In this document: in pieces, positions 53,991-62,227 of the stretch | How the letters are laid out: every line of letters begins with the position of its first letter | Numbering within the stretch: position 1 is the stretch's first letter | Notes under the pieces: generated by a model | What the model saw: only the letters and a program-made list of their open reading frames with translations | The model's database searches: none | What the model was told of the DNA's origin: nothing | Program-made: the position numbers and the translations under genes | Assembly (NCBI RefSeq): GCF_013167215.1 | Contig: NZ_JABJWY010000007.1 | Coordinates: forward strand, 44,676 to 108,675 | Direction of reading: 5' to 3' | DNA from: Sphingobacterium prati | GTDB lineage: Bacteria > Bacteroidota > Bacteroidia > Sphingobacteriales > Sphingobacteriaceae | Length of the DNA: 64,000 bases

Positions 53991-55934
53991 ATGAAGTTTC
54001 TCCTATTTTTTGTTATCGTATTATGCTATGCATGCTCTCAATCCGCAGATACAAATCTGGAAAATGCCTTAAAGAGCGCTGGTAAAAATAGACCAGAACT
54101 TGAATACGTTTTGGATTATTATTCAAAACATGATAAGGATAGCTTAAAATATCGATCTGCCAGATATCTGTTAGAGAATATGACCTATCATTATTCTTAT
54201 AAATCAAATAAGGATGTTGACAGCATGTTACATCGTATTGAGACAGTGATGGATAGTGTATCAGAGCTGTCCAATTCTTTAAGAGATAGCATTTACAGAG
54301 AAATGCTAGCGAAGTACGAGAAGCTTCCTTTCGAACGAATCGATGATACTAAAATAATCACATCCAAATTCCTCATTAACAATATTGAAAACTCATTTAA
54401 AATTTGGCAAAATGATAATTGGGGTCGACATCTATCATTTGATGAATTCTGTGAGTTTATTCTACCATATAAGGTCTATGATGGTCAAATATTGGATAAT
54501 TGGAAGGAATATTTTTATGAAAAATATAATAAAAAATTAGCTAACTTAAAATACACATCTTTACCGTCCCGAAGCTCATATACCGCATGTAACATCCTGA
54601 ATGAGACATTAAGACAAGACATGAGTCCTCAGCTAAATTCTAGCCAAAATTATACGATCATAAGTATGAGAGCATTAGCCAAGATTACTTCAGGTCCATG
54701 CGATAGTTACACCTATTTAGCAAATGCTGTCATGAGAGCCAACGGTATCCCTTCAGGAATGGATTTTACTCCGCAATGGCCATTTAGAAGCCAGGGGCAT
54801 TCTTGGAATTTTTTACTTAACAATACTAAAAAAGAAGTTGTCTTCGAGGCTGCAGGAGATAAGGTAGGAAGTCCTCATAAGTTAGACCATATTATGGTCA
54901 AAGTCTACCGAAAGACATATAAAATAAATAAGGACATTGAGGAATTGATAAAAAATCAAAAAAATAGGGTCCCAGTGCTTTTTTCAACGCCCTATATTCG
55001 AGATGTAACTGACAAATATATGGAAACTGCTGATATTAAAGTGAATGTCAACTCCGACGATCCATATGTTTATTTAGCGGTATTTGATAATGCAGAATGG
55101 AAAATCTTGGATTTTGCCAAAAATAATAATGGAACTGCCTATTTTAAGAATATTGGAAAAGACGCCTTATTTTTACCAGTAAGACAAGCTGATCTCGGCG
55201 TAGAGGCGATTGGAACACCCTTTATTCATCATCTCAACGGAACGATAGAGCTGATACAACCCGATACCACTAAAAAGCAAGGTTTACAGCTGTTTAGAAA
55301 ATACCCCATATTAGAAAATGTATATGTTTCGAATTTGAGAAAGCTCGGTATGAAAATTCAGGGGGCTAACAAAAGTGATTTTAGTGATGCGGTTACTTTT
55401 CATGTATTTGATAATTTTGATACGGATATCAAAATCAATAAACAACGTCAAATCTTTCAATATTGGAGAGTGCTATCCGCCGAAAATGGGCATTCCAATA
55501 TTGCTGAATTATTCTTTTATAAAAATGGTGATAAAAGACCAGCGGTAGGGCAGATCATTGGTACTGAAGGAGCATTTGTTCCAGAAAAGAAATATGAAAA
55601 GGGAGCCGCCTTTGATCGTGATTTACTAACTTTTTTTGATGCACCTGAAGGATCGGGGAGTTGGGTCGGGATGTCCTATGAAAAACCTGTGGAAATCAAT
55701 CGAGTAATATGTTTTATGAGAGGGGATGGGAATGACATTGAGCTGGGGGATGAATACCAGTTAATGTATTGGAATAATGGTGTATGGCGATCGCTTGGTG
55801 AAAAAAAAGCGAATGATATATCTGTTGAATTTAGCGATTGTCCCCTGAATGCTCTTTTCCTCTTACATAATAAAACAAAAGGTACAGAGGAACGTATTTT
55901 TACTTATCAAAATAAGAAACAAGTTTGGTGGTAA
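53991..55934 (+). CDS. Transglutaminase-like lipoprotein
   Basis: 647 residues. Lipobox CYACS (Cys near 15). Helical N-terminal third; transglutaminase core about 225-300 with the catalytic Cys in KITSGPCDSYTYLANAVMRA, the His in SQGHSWNFLL, and VVFEAAGD as the probable Asp strand. The C-terminal 200 residues are beta-sandwich, discoidin-like (FDAPEGSGSWVGMSYEKPVE, INRVICFMRGDGNDIELGDE). These proteins in Bacteroidota act on the surface as cysteine peptidases or crosslinkers. Last gene of the plus-strand cluster; its relation to the peptide is inference. Confidence 0.85.
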   Translation: MKFLLFFVIVLCYACSQSADTNLENALKSAGKNRPELEYVLDYYSKHDKDSLKYRSARYLLENMTYHYSYKSNKDVDSMLHRIETVMDSVSELSNSLRDSIYREMLAKYEKLPFERIDDTKIITSKFLINNIENSFKIWQNDNWGRHLSFDEFCEFILPYKVYDGQILDNWKEYFYEKYNKKLANLKYTSLPSRSSYTACNILNETLRQDMSPQLNSSQNYTIISMRALAKITSGPCDSYTYLANAVMRANGIPSGMDFTPQWPFRSQGHSWNFLLNNTKKEVVFEAAGDKVGSPHKLDHIMVKVYRKTYKINKDIEELIKNQKNRVPVLFSTPYIRDVTDKYMETADIKVNVNSDDPYVYLAVFDNAEWKILDFAKNNNGTAYFKNIGKDALFLPVRQADLGVEAIGTPFIHHLNGTIELIQPDTTKKQGLQLFRKYPILENVYVSNLRKLGMKIQGANKSDFSDAVTFHVFDNFDTDIKINKQRQIFQYWRVLSAENGHSNIAELFFYKNGDKRPAVGQIIGTEGAFVPEKKYEKGAAFDRDLLTFFDAPEGSGSWVGMSYEKPVEINRVICFMRGDGNDIELGDEYQLMYWNNGVWRSLGEKKANDISVEFSDCPLNALFLLHNKTKGTEERIFTYQNKKQVWW

Positions 55935-55953
55935 TGCTGCCAACGGTAAGTAT

Positions 55954-56247
55954 ATGATGACCCAGCTAAGAGAAGCTAAGAGAATTAAATATGGGATCGA
56001 AGATTATCCAGATACAATAGATAATACCATTGCATGGAATTCTATTGATGACAGTTATTACAACAAGGTCCGAAATCTTGCAGCTAATAAATTTATATTT
56101 GATTATAGTACTGATGCGGTTGGTGATATTATGGTCCCAGATGCGAGTGATCCTACAAGCAACCTAACTTTGACCAATGCGACCAAAGCTAAGGTTAATG
56201 AAATATTAAATCAGATGAAAATAACAGGCTATATAGACCAGCAATAA
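55954..56247 (+). CDS. Truncated protein, toxin- or phage-like C-terminal fragment
   Basis: From MMTQLREAKRIKYGIEDYPD about 97 residues to TAA. In-frame codons continue upstream into the transglutaminase end (GGNAANGKY), so it may be the 3' piece of a larger gene joined here by recombination. The end TLTNATKAKVNEILNQMKIT resembles the coiled tails at 42845 and 59349. Not recognised; probably a non-functional fragment. Confidence 0.4.
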   Translation: MMTQLREAKRIKYGIEDYPDTIDNTIAWNSIDDSYYNKVRNLAANKFIFDYSTDAVGDIMVPDASDPTSNLTLTNATKAKVNEILNQMKITGYIDQQ

Positions 56248-56293
56248 TGTGTGTATAGTCAAGTTTGATATCTGCTTGCAATCTATAAAAAGT

Positions 56294-56330
56294 GATGATT
56301 TGAACAACATTTTCTATGAAATGAACAATA
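56294..56330. repeat. Junction repeat, copy 1
   Basis: GATGATTTGAACAAC then TTTTCT-TGAAATGAACAATA (37 bp) matches 58571-58607 with two mismatches. The same end part recurs at 57163. Confidence 0.65.
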
Positions 56331-56370
56331 AACTTTTCAGATAGCATGCTTACCTTTATATAAAGACAAG

Positions 56371-56608
56371 CTACATATAGTTTGCGGCTATGCAGACCAG
56401 CTCATCAGCCAAATTGCTTCCCTCTGCCGGTTCGAGGGAAGCTCTTTTTATTTGTATCTCTTCCTCATACACGAGCTCAGCTTCAAAATGCACAATAAAA
56501 ATAGTCAGCTCATCGGAGGTAAGCCAGCTTCGATTGTCGCAATGCATAATCCATTCACCATTTATTTCACTTCTCCATCAATCAAGCAGCGGAATAGTAT
56601 ACTTTTCA
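56371..56608 (-). pseudogene. Interrupted small gene downstream of the 153-residue protein
   Basis: Minus-strand reading DEKYTIPLLD, an in-frame TGA, then WRSEINGEWIMHCDNRSWLT, SDELTIFIVHFEAELVYEEE and ANYM before TAG at 56371. Codon pattern and continuous sense on both sides of the TGA suggest a gene broken by one nonsense codon. It overlaps the end of the preceding gene by 3 nt, so it was once its operon partner. Family unknown. Confidence 0.4.
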
Positions 56609-57067
56609 TCGTTCTTTCTTCCACTGAATTTCGCCACGCTCAATCATTCTGATATATTTTTCGATATGATCCTTCGTTAGTGGTGTATTATCGTCCAGGT
56701 AATATTCAAATTTCTTTGCAAACAGGTCATACTGAATAGATGCTACATAAACATTGTTGACATAAATATGCCAGATACCCCCTTTCTTTACGCTTATACG
56801 GACAACATTGCGTTTGCCATTGCTGTAGAATAGCTCTGGCGAATCATGGTCAAACCGACGAATAAGAGCATCGATGCAGGCCTCCTTAATGTCGTGTGCC
56901 AGTACGCCATATGCTAATTCCCATTCGCCCTGTGATCGCCTGAATATATAGAAAGACTTCCCGTTTTTGTCATACAAATAGTAATCCTTCATACCCATAC
57001 TCTTATCATCTATGGTCATACGAACATATAGCACACGATTTCTACAGTGAACTTCAAGTGGTTTCAT
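56606..57067 (-). CDS. Hypothetical protein
   Basis: 153 residues. KPLEVHCRNRVLYVRMTIDD, DYYLYDKNGKSFYIFRRSQG, ISVKKGGIWHIYVNNVYVAS, YLDDNTPLTKDHIEKYIRMI. Soluble, beta-rich then helical end; no family recognised. Its ATG lies just 12 nt behind the CTAATAATATTAG palindrome shared with the dinB-dnaE promoter, so the two may share a regulator. Confidence 0.6.
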   Translation of the reverse strand: MKPLEVHCRNRVLYVRMTIDDKSMGMKDYYLYDKNGKSFYIFRRSQGEWELAYGVLAHDIKEACIDALIRRFDHDSPELFYSNGKRNVVRISVKKGGIWHIYVNNVYVASIQYDLFAKKFEYYLDDNTPLTKDHIEKYIRMIERGEIQWKKER

Positions 57068-57079
57068 AAAGTAAAATTA

Positions 57080-57092
57080 CTAATAATATTAG
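57080..57092 (-). promoter_or_regulatory. Second copy of the dinB-dnaE operator palindrome
   Basis: CTAATAATATTAG is identical to 35566-35578. Read on the minus strand, the flanks TTG- and -TAATTTT also match those of the dinB site, so about 20 of 23 bases agree. Confidence 0.5.
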
Positions 57093-57162
57093 CAACTTGT
57101 CAAGGTGAATTTTCGATTTAACATTTTCCTCATGTTAGGCAATTGAATGACTGAGCTTTAGG

Positions 57163-57190
57163 CTATGAAATGAACAATAGCTATTTCGGA
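57163..57190. repeat. Junction repeat, copy 2
   Basis: CTATGAAATGAACAATAGCTATTTCGGA shares its first half with 56314-56330 and its whole length, bar one base, with 58591-58618. Confidence 0.6.
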
Positions 57191-57354
57191 AGAAGCACCA
57201 CTCATTGGCTTACGGCTATTAGAACCAAATAGATTAGCCAAGTCTATAGTGGGTTGATTTCTTAAATCACCCCACCATTCTTAATTAATTCTGTAACTAA
57301 ATTCTTGGCACACTGGGATTCTTCATCCAATATTGAGCCCTGTTTAGAATCTAC

Positions 57355-57798
57355 CTAAATTTTGTTGGTTTCTACATGATCAACTAAAACGTTTAAAATA
57401 AAGGTGATTAATATACAGCTTATAACAATTCCAAGTGATACAAAAGGATTAATAAAAAAAGTATGAATTGTTACAAAAGGAAGTAACATCATCCAAAATA
57501 AAGCAATTGCAATTAGTAAAACGACTTTCGCAAGAAATGGCATATCTCTATTTTTCTTTTTAAAATGCCAATCCTTTAGTAATTGAAATGGCAATAGTAC
57601 TGTAATTAAAAAAAGTATAGGAACCAATGGGTAATTTAGCGGGTGTATCAATACTTTTAAATAAGAACCTAACGAATCATAATAACTATCATAATATTGA
57701 TAATTTTCAGTGACTATATTCTTAAGATTCTTTAGCAAAAAAAGAACTGGGAAGACTACTAGTGCTATAAATAAATTTACCAACAATTTTCTCTTCAT
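57355..57798 (-). CDS. Four-helix membrane protein of unknown function
   Basis: 147 residues with four hydrophobic helices (LFIALVVFPVLFLL, LVPILFLITVLLPFQLL, VVLLIAIALFWMMLLPFV, SLGIVISCILITFILNVL). No family recognised. Small polytopic proteins like this occur as immunity proteins in toxin-fragment regions such as this one, but no partner toxin is adjacent. Confidence 0.55.
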   Translation of the reverse strand: MKRKLLVNLFIALVVFPVLFLLKNLKNIVTENYQYYDSYYDSLGSYLKVLIHPLNYPLVPILFLITVLLPFQLLKDWHFKKKNRDMPFLAKVVLLIAIALFWMMLLPFVTIHTFFINPFVSLGIVISCILITFILNVLVDHVETNKI

Positions 57799-57828
57799 AA
57801 TTCCAATTTACGAATTATTTACAATCAG

Positions 57829-58005
57829 TAGTGGTGCTCTACCATCGTAAGTGCACTACGTATGCTAATATCAATATGGAGTTCCTCTTTGATTTCTCTG
57901 CGTAGGCATTCTTCTTTAGATTCTCCGGTTTCGATCTTTCCTCCCGGAAATTCTCATTTCAATGGAAGTTTCATCGAAGCCGACCGTTGGCAGATGAGTA
58001 TTCTG
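57829..58005 (-). pseudogene. MutT/NUDIX pseudogene fragment, copy 1
   Basis: About 177 bp nearly identical to 62822-62998. Minus-strand reading ILICQRSASMKLPLK, stop, EFPGGKIETGESKEECLRRE, then the NUDIX continuation ending MVEHHY. The conserved Trp before EFPGGK is TGA. Both ends are truncated relative to copy 2. Confidence 0.8.
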
Positions 58006-58107
58006 ATTTACCCGATTACATCATCCTGTAACAAAATTGCGGTAGACTGAGCATTTTTTCGCCCTGTTATAAAGGAAATATTCTCAGTCACTTGAAGATT
58101 TTGTTAA

Positions 58108-58227
58108 ATTAACGGTTTTAATCCACCTATTGAGGTAATAGGAGATAAGATTCAATTAACAGGAACAGGACCTTTTAAGGGTAAATCGTTCCAGACACAT
58201 CTTAAAGCAACTGAATATTTAAAATAA
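58108..58227 (+). pseudogene. C-terminal fragment of a polymorphic toxin
   Basis: Following an in-frame stop, 39 codons read INGFNPPIEVIGDKIQLTGT, GPFKGKSFQTHLKATEYLK and end at TAA 58227. The pattern (N-P-I-E-V-x-G-x-x-I-x-L-x-G-T-G-P) resembles ends of Rhs-type toxin proteins. It is followed 1 nt later by a small acidic gene, the usual toxin-immunity order. Confidence 0.5.
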
Positions 58228-58228
58228 T

Positions 58229-58564
58229 ATGGCTAGTTATTACGAACTGCAAATAAATTGCAATGTTAATGAAAAACAAAAGATCGAACATATCTTAGGG
58301 AAGTCCGATAGGGATTTTCAAAAGGATTGGCATCTGATAATTGAGGAAGATTCTTCGGAATATCTTTATGCGCTTAACAAATTTGTTTCAATTATAGAAG
58401 CAAATTTAGAGCAATTAAAAGAAATTGGGATTAAGGAGGATAGTATCAGTTTTTGGTATATGTATGAATATGAGCAACAATGCAATATGGAATTTGAGCC
58501 GGCCATAATGAGACAGATTGGTAATTTAGGCGTAGTTCTTTGTATAAGTTGTTGGGAGAAATAA
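58229..58564 (+). CDS. Probable immunity protein
   Basis: 111 residues, acidic, starting ASYYELQINCNVNEKQKIEH. FQKDWHLIIEEDSSEYLYAL, KEIGIKEDSISFWYMYEYEQ, MEFEPAIMRQIGNLGVVLCI. Size, acidity and the E(Q)CN(M)EF motif fit DUF4279-like immunity proteins. It starts 1 nt after a toxin-like C-terminus. Without a complete toxin it would be an orphan immunity gene. Confidence 0.6.
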   Translation: MASYYELQINCNVNEKQKIEHILGKSDRDFQKDWHLIIEEDSSEYLYALNKFVSIIEANLEQLKEIGIKEDSISFWYMYEYEQQCNMEFEPAIMRQIGNLGVVLCISCWEK

Positions 58565-58570
58565 TGTTTT

Positions 58571-58618
58571 GATGATTTGAACAACGTTTTCTGTGAAATG
58601 AACAATAGCTATTTCGGA
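58571..58618. repeat. Junction repeat, copy 3
   Basis: Combines both halves: 58571-58607 matches 56294-56330 (two mismatches) and 58591-58618 matches 57163-57190. It starts 7 nt after the immunity gene stop. Confidence 0.65.
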
Positions 58619-58739
58619 TATTCTGAAGAGAATAACTTGAAAATCAAGAGCTATGTTAGATTTGTCTCCTTATCAAATAATGTCAAGAAATTGAAGATCA
58701 TCATCTCTGGACTTAATAATACCAAAGTTAAATCACTCA

Positions 58740-59349
58740 AGATACATCTTTAGATGGCGAGGGGAGTACTGGCAATATTAGTGTTTTCGCTGATAATAAG
58801 TCCTATGCCATCGAGCCCCCTAATTCAGGAAATTACAGGAAAGGTGATATTATGGATCATGACAATTCATCCTCTGTTTAAGCTGGGGCGCAACCACTAA
58901 TAGTTCTAATAATTCGATATGGAAAGAGTATACCCTATGGAAATAAAGTCAGCACAGAAGGTGTTTATTTAGCATCTACTGATGGGACTAGATTATTGGG
59001 TACACCAATGGTTGGAACTATTTCAAGCAACACTATACAGACGACAGGCCATGCTGGCTACCCTGTTAGTTCGGGTGGAGCTGTGTTTACATTTGGGGGG
59101 GACAACATTCCAACGAAGTATGTCTCTGTTATTCCTAATCTTTCATCAAATACAACGCATTATGTTCAATATTACAATCCATCTGGCGAAGGTCTGAAAT
59201 GGTATCCTATAAACAAACAAGCATTATCATCGTTAAATTCGGCCGTGAATCCGGGACCCACTTACACCCAATCAGAAGTACAAGCTATACTCACCGAGCT
59301 GCGTGGTTTAAAGATCAAGTTGAGAGCCGCAAAGCTATTAGCTGAATAG
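58740..59349 (+). pseudogene. Frameshifted phage-structural-like gene
   Basis: First frame SLDGEGSTGNISVFADNKSY, AIEPPNSGNYRKGDIMDHDN and a stop near 58880; then in other frames SWGATTNSSNNSIWKEYTLW and GNKVSTEGVYLASTDGTRLL, GTPMVGTISSNTIQTTGHAG, which stays open to 59349 and ends with a coiled tail TYTQSEVQAILTELRGLKIK. Small-residue beta-rich repeats plus a coiled end suggest a phage head-fibre or tail-like protein. At least two frameshifts. Confidence 0.5.
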
Positions 59350-59457
59350 CCTCTTTGAAATATTAACCGAATAAAATATTTAGGCTATATTTTAGCAAAA
59401 TACAACCTAAAGTATTGACAATCCTATGAAAACTTTGATGACTTGAAACGAAGAGCC

Positions 59458-59931
59458 TTAAGCTACAGCTGTTCTTCTTAAAATTCTGTACTGCATATAA
59501 GCAAATGCTGAAATAAAGCTAAAATACAGCATAGCAACTGAAACTGCCGCTAAAACATTCTGTTTTTCAGTGAAATGCAATAAGCCAGTTAGAAATGCAC
59601 CAATAAAGCTTGTGGGAATTAATACAATAATTCCTATAAGCATAATCGCGCCTGTAATTTTAGCTGTCCTGTTACCATTGTGTAAAAATAGAGGCAAGAG
59701 ATTAGGTAATCTTAATTGAGATACTGCTTTTGAAGATCTGCGGAATGCATAGATTAGCGCTGCGTTAAGCTCTGAGACTAGCGCCGAAATCGGCCGTAGA
59801 AGATTCCTTTTCTTTATAAATTTGACAAATGCAACTACAGTTTTGCTAGCAGCGATTATTGCATTAAACTCCTTCAACCATGGATAATATTCTAAAAATA
59901 ACTCCGTGAATACTTTAATTAGTTTTCTCAT
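59458..59931 (-). CDS. Hypothetical membrane protein
   Basis: 157 residues. Basic-helical N-terminal half (FVKFIKKRNLLRPISALVSE) and two transmembrane helices (ITGAIMLIGIIVLIPTSFIG, VSVAMLYFSFISAFAYMQY). No family recognised. Lies between toxin-region relics; monocistronic. Confidence 0.5.
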   Translation of the reverse strand: MRKLIKVFTELFLEYYPWLKEFNAIIAASKTVVAFVKFIKKRNLLRPISALVSELNAALIYAFRRSSKAVSQLRLPNLLPLFLHNGNRTAKITGAIMLIGIIVLIPTSFIGAFLTGLLHFTEKQNVLAAVSVAMLYFSFISAFAYMQYRILRRTAVA

Positions 59932-60165
59932 TTTTTTTCATTTGGTAATATAATCAGTGAATAAGATAAATAAAAAATAAACGTTATTTTCTTGATTAAG
60001 GGAAATTATACAAAAGTGTAGAGGGAAAAGAAAAATCTTCCAATGAAAGGAATCAATGTGCGTTTAGGCACTCGTCACGAAAATTTCTATTGAATGACTC
60101 AATATACAGAGTGTGTATATTTTGATAAAATAAGGTTGCTAAATTAAACTGAAACGAATGGTAAA

Positions 60166-60300
60166 ATGAAAATTAGGATCATTTTAACTTTTATTGTGAT
60201 TTTAATAATTCTTTTTATGGTTTTACTGATTATTCACCGATTTTATGAAACTCAAAGTATTAAATTTTTTCTGCCTGATACTTTTTCTGGTATCATGTAA
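60166..60300 (+). CDS. Possible 44-residue membrane peptide
   Basis: ATG at 60166 gives a strongly hydrophobic helix (RIILTFIVILIILFMVLLII) and a short polar tail, overlapping the next gene's start in another frame. Could be real or simply AT-rich noise; nothing but its composition supports it. Confidence 0.25.
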   Translation: MKIRIILTFIVILIILFMVLLIIHRFYETQSIKFFLPDTFSGIM

Positions 60301-61789
60301 GAACACGGAAGTTGCTGAAATTTCTCCTAATGATGAAATTAAAGCCGCATTCAACAATTTAAAAGGTTCGACCACCGCGAAAAGAGACATCGCCTATTCA
60401 CCCCAATGGCAGAACAGTGTTGATTTTGAAGGTAGCACTTATATCCCCTTAACTACTGATAAGAAAATATTCTCATACACATCTGATAGCGTACAATATT
60501 CTCTTGATGATAAAATATGGCTTAAAGCCATCAAACAAGATGCTAAATGGCGCTTTTTTATTTTAACAGTATTTCCCGATTCTCCTGTGGACAGTAAAAA
60601 GTCAGGGATCTTTTTATATGAGGATTGGAAGACGGGACAATTTAGTTACGAAGGATATATTGAAGATAGGCTTTACAACCCTGCAGCCTATAATAGTACT
60701 CTTAAATTGAAAGGTTTGGTTAAAAAGGGGCATATTCCGCCACCATGCAAATTCATCTATTCCACTGTTTGTGCAGGGGAAGGTCCGGATCAAAGTTGTA
60801 CCACACGGTCAACAATGGTTTGCTCAGATGCTACAGGTGGTGGTGGTGCAGGTACCGGCGGTGGTGATGGTGGCGGAGGCGGGGGTGGTGGTACCGGTCC
60901 TAGTACTCCTCCAATTATTCCGGAACCGAAACCTCCAACTGAAGCTCAAATAAAAGCACAACTCAAGGACAAACCATTTGCTCTAATCCCAAATATTCCA
61001 TGCGAAACAATAAAAAAATGGATAAGTATTGCTAAGTTTATTGTTGGTCAGTCCACATTGAATAAGGTGGCCGGAATAAAAGATGCATATTTTGGCGATC
61101 CAACGGCAAACATTCAAAATATAAATGATGCATTTAGTCCCGTGGTCAACATGGATTATTTTCCGATTACTGTTAACATTCTACCATTAATCAATGGTAA
61201 AGTTTCAACTCCCGAGCAGTTTATAGAATTTATTCGTAAAGATATTGATGGCTTTGTAAACACAAAATATTCAAGTTTTAAGCCCTACAAAACGTGGGCG
61301 CTCGATGATACAAATTTATGGAATTCAAGTAATCCAATGAATGCTTTGATAGATATTGATATCGAAGGACCTGATAATGGAACAGTCATTGTGAGTAAAT
61401 ATTCCAGTACAGGCTGGACTTTTACGACAATTTATGAACCAATGAACCAGAAACATCCAGTTTCAGGACATAGAGAATTTGGCTATGTAAAGAATTCAAA
61501 TGGTTCTTATACTTTTTATTCAAGGGGTGTTGACCGATTGACAAATATTGATGGTAGTAATTTTCAATCTGCTGCAGATTTTTTCAAAATACCGCAAGCG
61601 GGACCATTTGGTAAGGCAGATGCCTTGTGGACTTCCTTTCAACAGAAGGTTTCGAATTTTGTCAATACCAACGGGGGGAACGCAGGGCCAGCAACTCAGG
61701 AAATTTATAGACCGGACTGGAATGCAGTCAAAGATGTTATTGATGGCAAAAAACCATTAAGTTCTTTAAGCACTGATTGTCCAGACTAA
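60245..61789 (+). CDS. Lipoprotein with Gly-rich linker and C-terminal toxin-like domain
   Basis: 514 residues. Lipobox FLVSCK (Cys about 18). N-terminal domain 20-180 (SPQWQNSVDFEGSTYIPLTT, IFLYEDWKTGQFSYEGYIED), a Cys-containing stretch (CKFIYSTVCAGEGPDQSC), a 20-residue Gly-run linker (about 200-220), a Pro-rich spacer, then a distinct C-terminal domain (about 250-514) with HPVSGHREFGYVKNSNGSYT and ADALWTSFQQKVSNFVNTNG. A surface-anchored carrier plus swappable end domain is the plan of lipoprotein polymorphic toxins in Bacteroidota. The next gene is a plausible immunity protein. The toxin domain is not one I can name. Confidence 0.65.
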   Translation: MKLKVLNFFCLILFLVSCKNTEVAEISPNDEIKAAFNNLKGSTTAKRDIAYSPQWQNSVDFEGSTYIPLTTDKKIFSYTSDSVQYSLDDKIWLKAIKQDAKWRFFILTVFPDSPVDSKKSGIFLYEDWKTGQFSYEGYIEDRLYNPAAYNSTLKLKGLVKKGHIPPPCKFIYSTVCAGEGPDQSCTTRSTMVCSDATGGGGAGTGGGDGGGGGGGGTGPSTPPIIPEPKPPTEAQIKAQLKDKPFALIPNIPCETIKKWISIAKFIVGQSTLNKVAGIKDAYFGDPTANIQNINDAFSPVVNMDYFPITVNILPLINGKVSTPEQFIEFIRKDIDGFVNTKYSSFKPYKTWALDDTNLWNSSNPMNALIDIDIEGPDNGTVIVSKYSSTGWTFTTIYEPMNQKHPVSGHREFGYVKNSNGSYTFYSRGVDRLTNIDGSNFQSAADFFKIPQAGPFGKADALWTSFQQKVSNFVNTNGGNAGPATQEIYRPDWNAVKDVIDGKKPLSSLSTDCPD

Positions 61790-61804
61790 TAATTATATTT
61801 AAAT

Positions 61805-62170
61805 ATGAAAGCATTAAAAGTTTTTTATGCGCTGTCGTTTATGTTATGCTTAATACAGCTAGTAATCTGGCTTTTTAGCCCTTTCAGCGGAGCTGGATCA
61901 ATATATAACATGGTTAAAGATTACGGATTTTATACAGATTCACCCACTGAAAGGATTGCTGCGCTATCTGGCGACTGGGGAATGTCTGTAGGAACATTTA
62001 AGATCGTAAATCAGATAATAGCATTTATCTATTTTATTTCCTTAATCCTAGCAGTATTATCAATTTTGTTCTTGAAGAAAATCAACAAACGACTAATTTA
62101 TATAGGTGTTTCTTTCTTATTTGTAGTGAGCGCATGTATATTATTTATCCTCTGGATGCAAAAGTCCTAG
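61805..62170 (+). CDS. Small membrane protein, probable immunity partner
   Basis: 121 residues with three helices (YALSFMLCLIQLVIWLF, IIAFIYFISLILAVLSILFL, YIGVSFLFVVSACILFILW) and one periplasmic-size loop between helices 1 and 2. Begins 15 nt after the lipoprotein toxin-like gene and ends in a terminator, so the two form a unit. Membrane immunity suggests the toxin acts at the membrane. No sequence family recognised. Confidence 0.6.
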   Translation: MKALKVFYALSFMLCLIQLVIWLFSPFSGAGSIYNMVKDYGFYTDSPTERIAALSGDWGMSVGTFKIVNQIIAFIYFISLILAVLSILFLKKINKRLIYIGVSFLFVVSACILFILWMQKS

Positions 62171-62185
62171 CAAGAAAACTAAAGT

Positions 62186-62227
62186 CCTTCCAAAAGAATT
62201 TCTAAATACATTTTGGGAGGGCATTTT
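62186..62227 (+). terminator. Rho-independent terminator after the toxin/immunity unit
   Basis: CCTTCCAAAA (62186-62195) pairs with TTTTGGGAGG (62211-62220) with one mismatch, then GCATTTTT. Confidence 0.7.

Noticed and set aside
57862..58050. Plus-strand ORF of 62 codons, repeated at 62852-63049.
   Set aside because: It is antisense to the MutT pseudogene; the NUDIX signature is on the minus strand.
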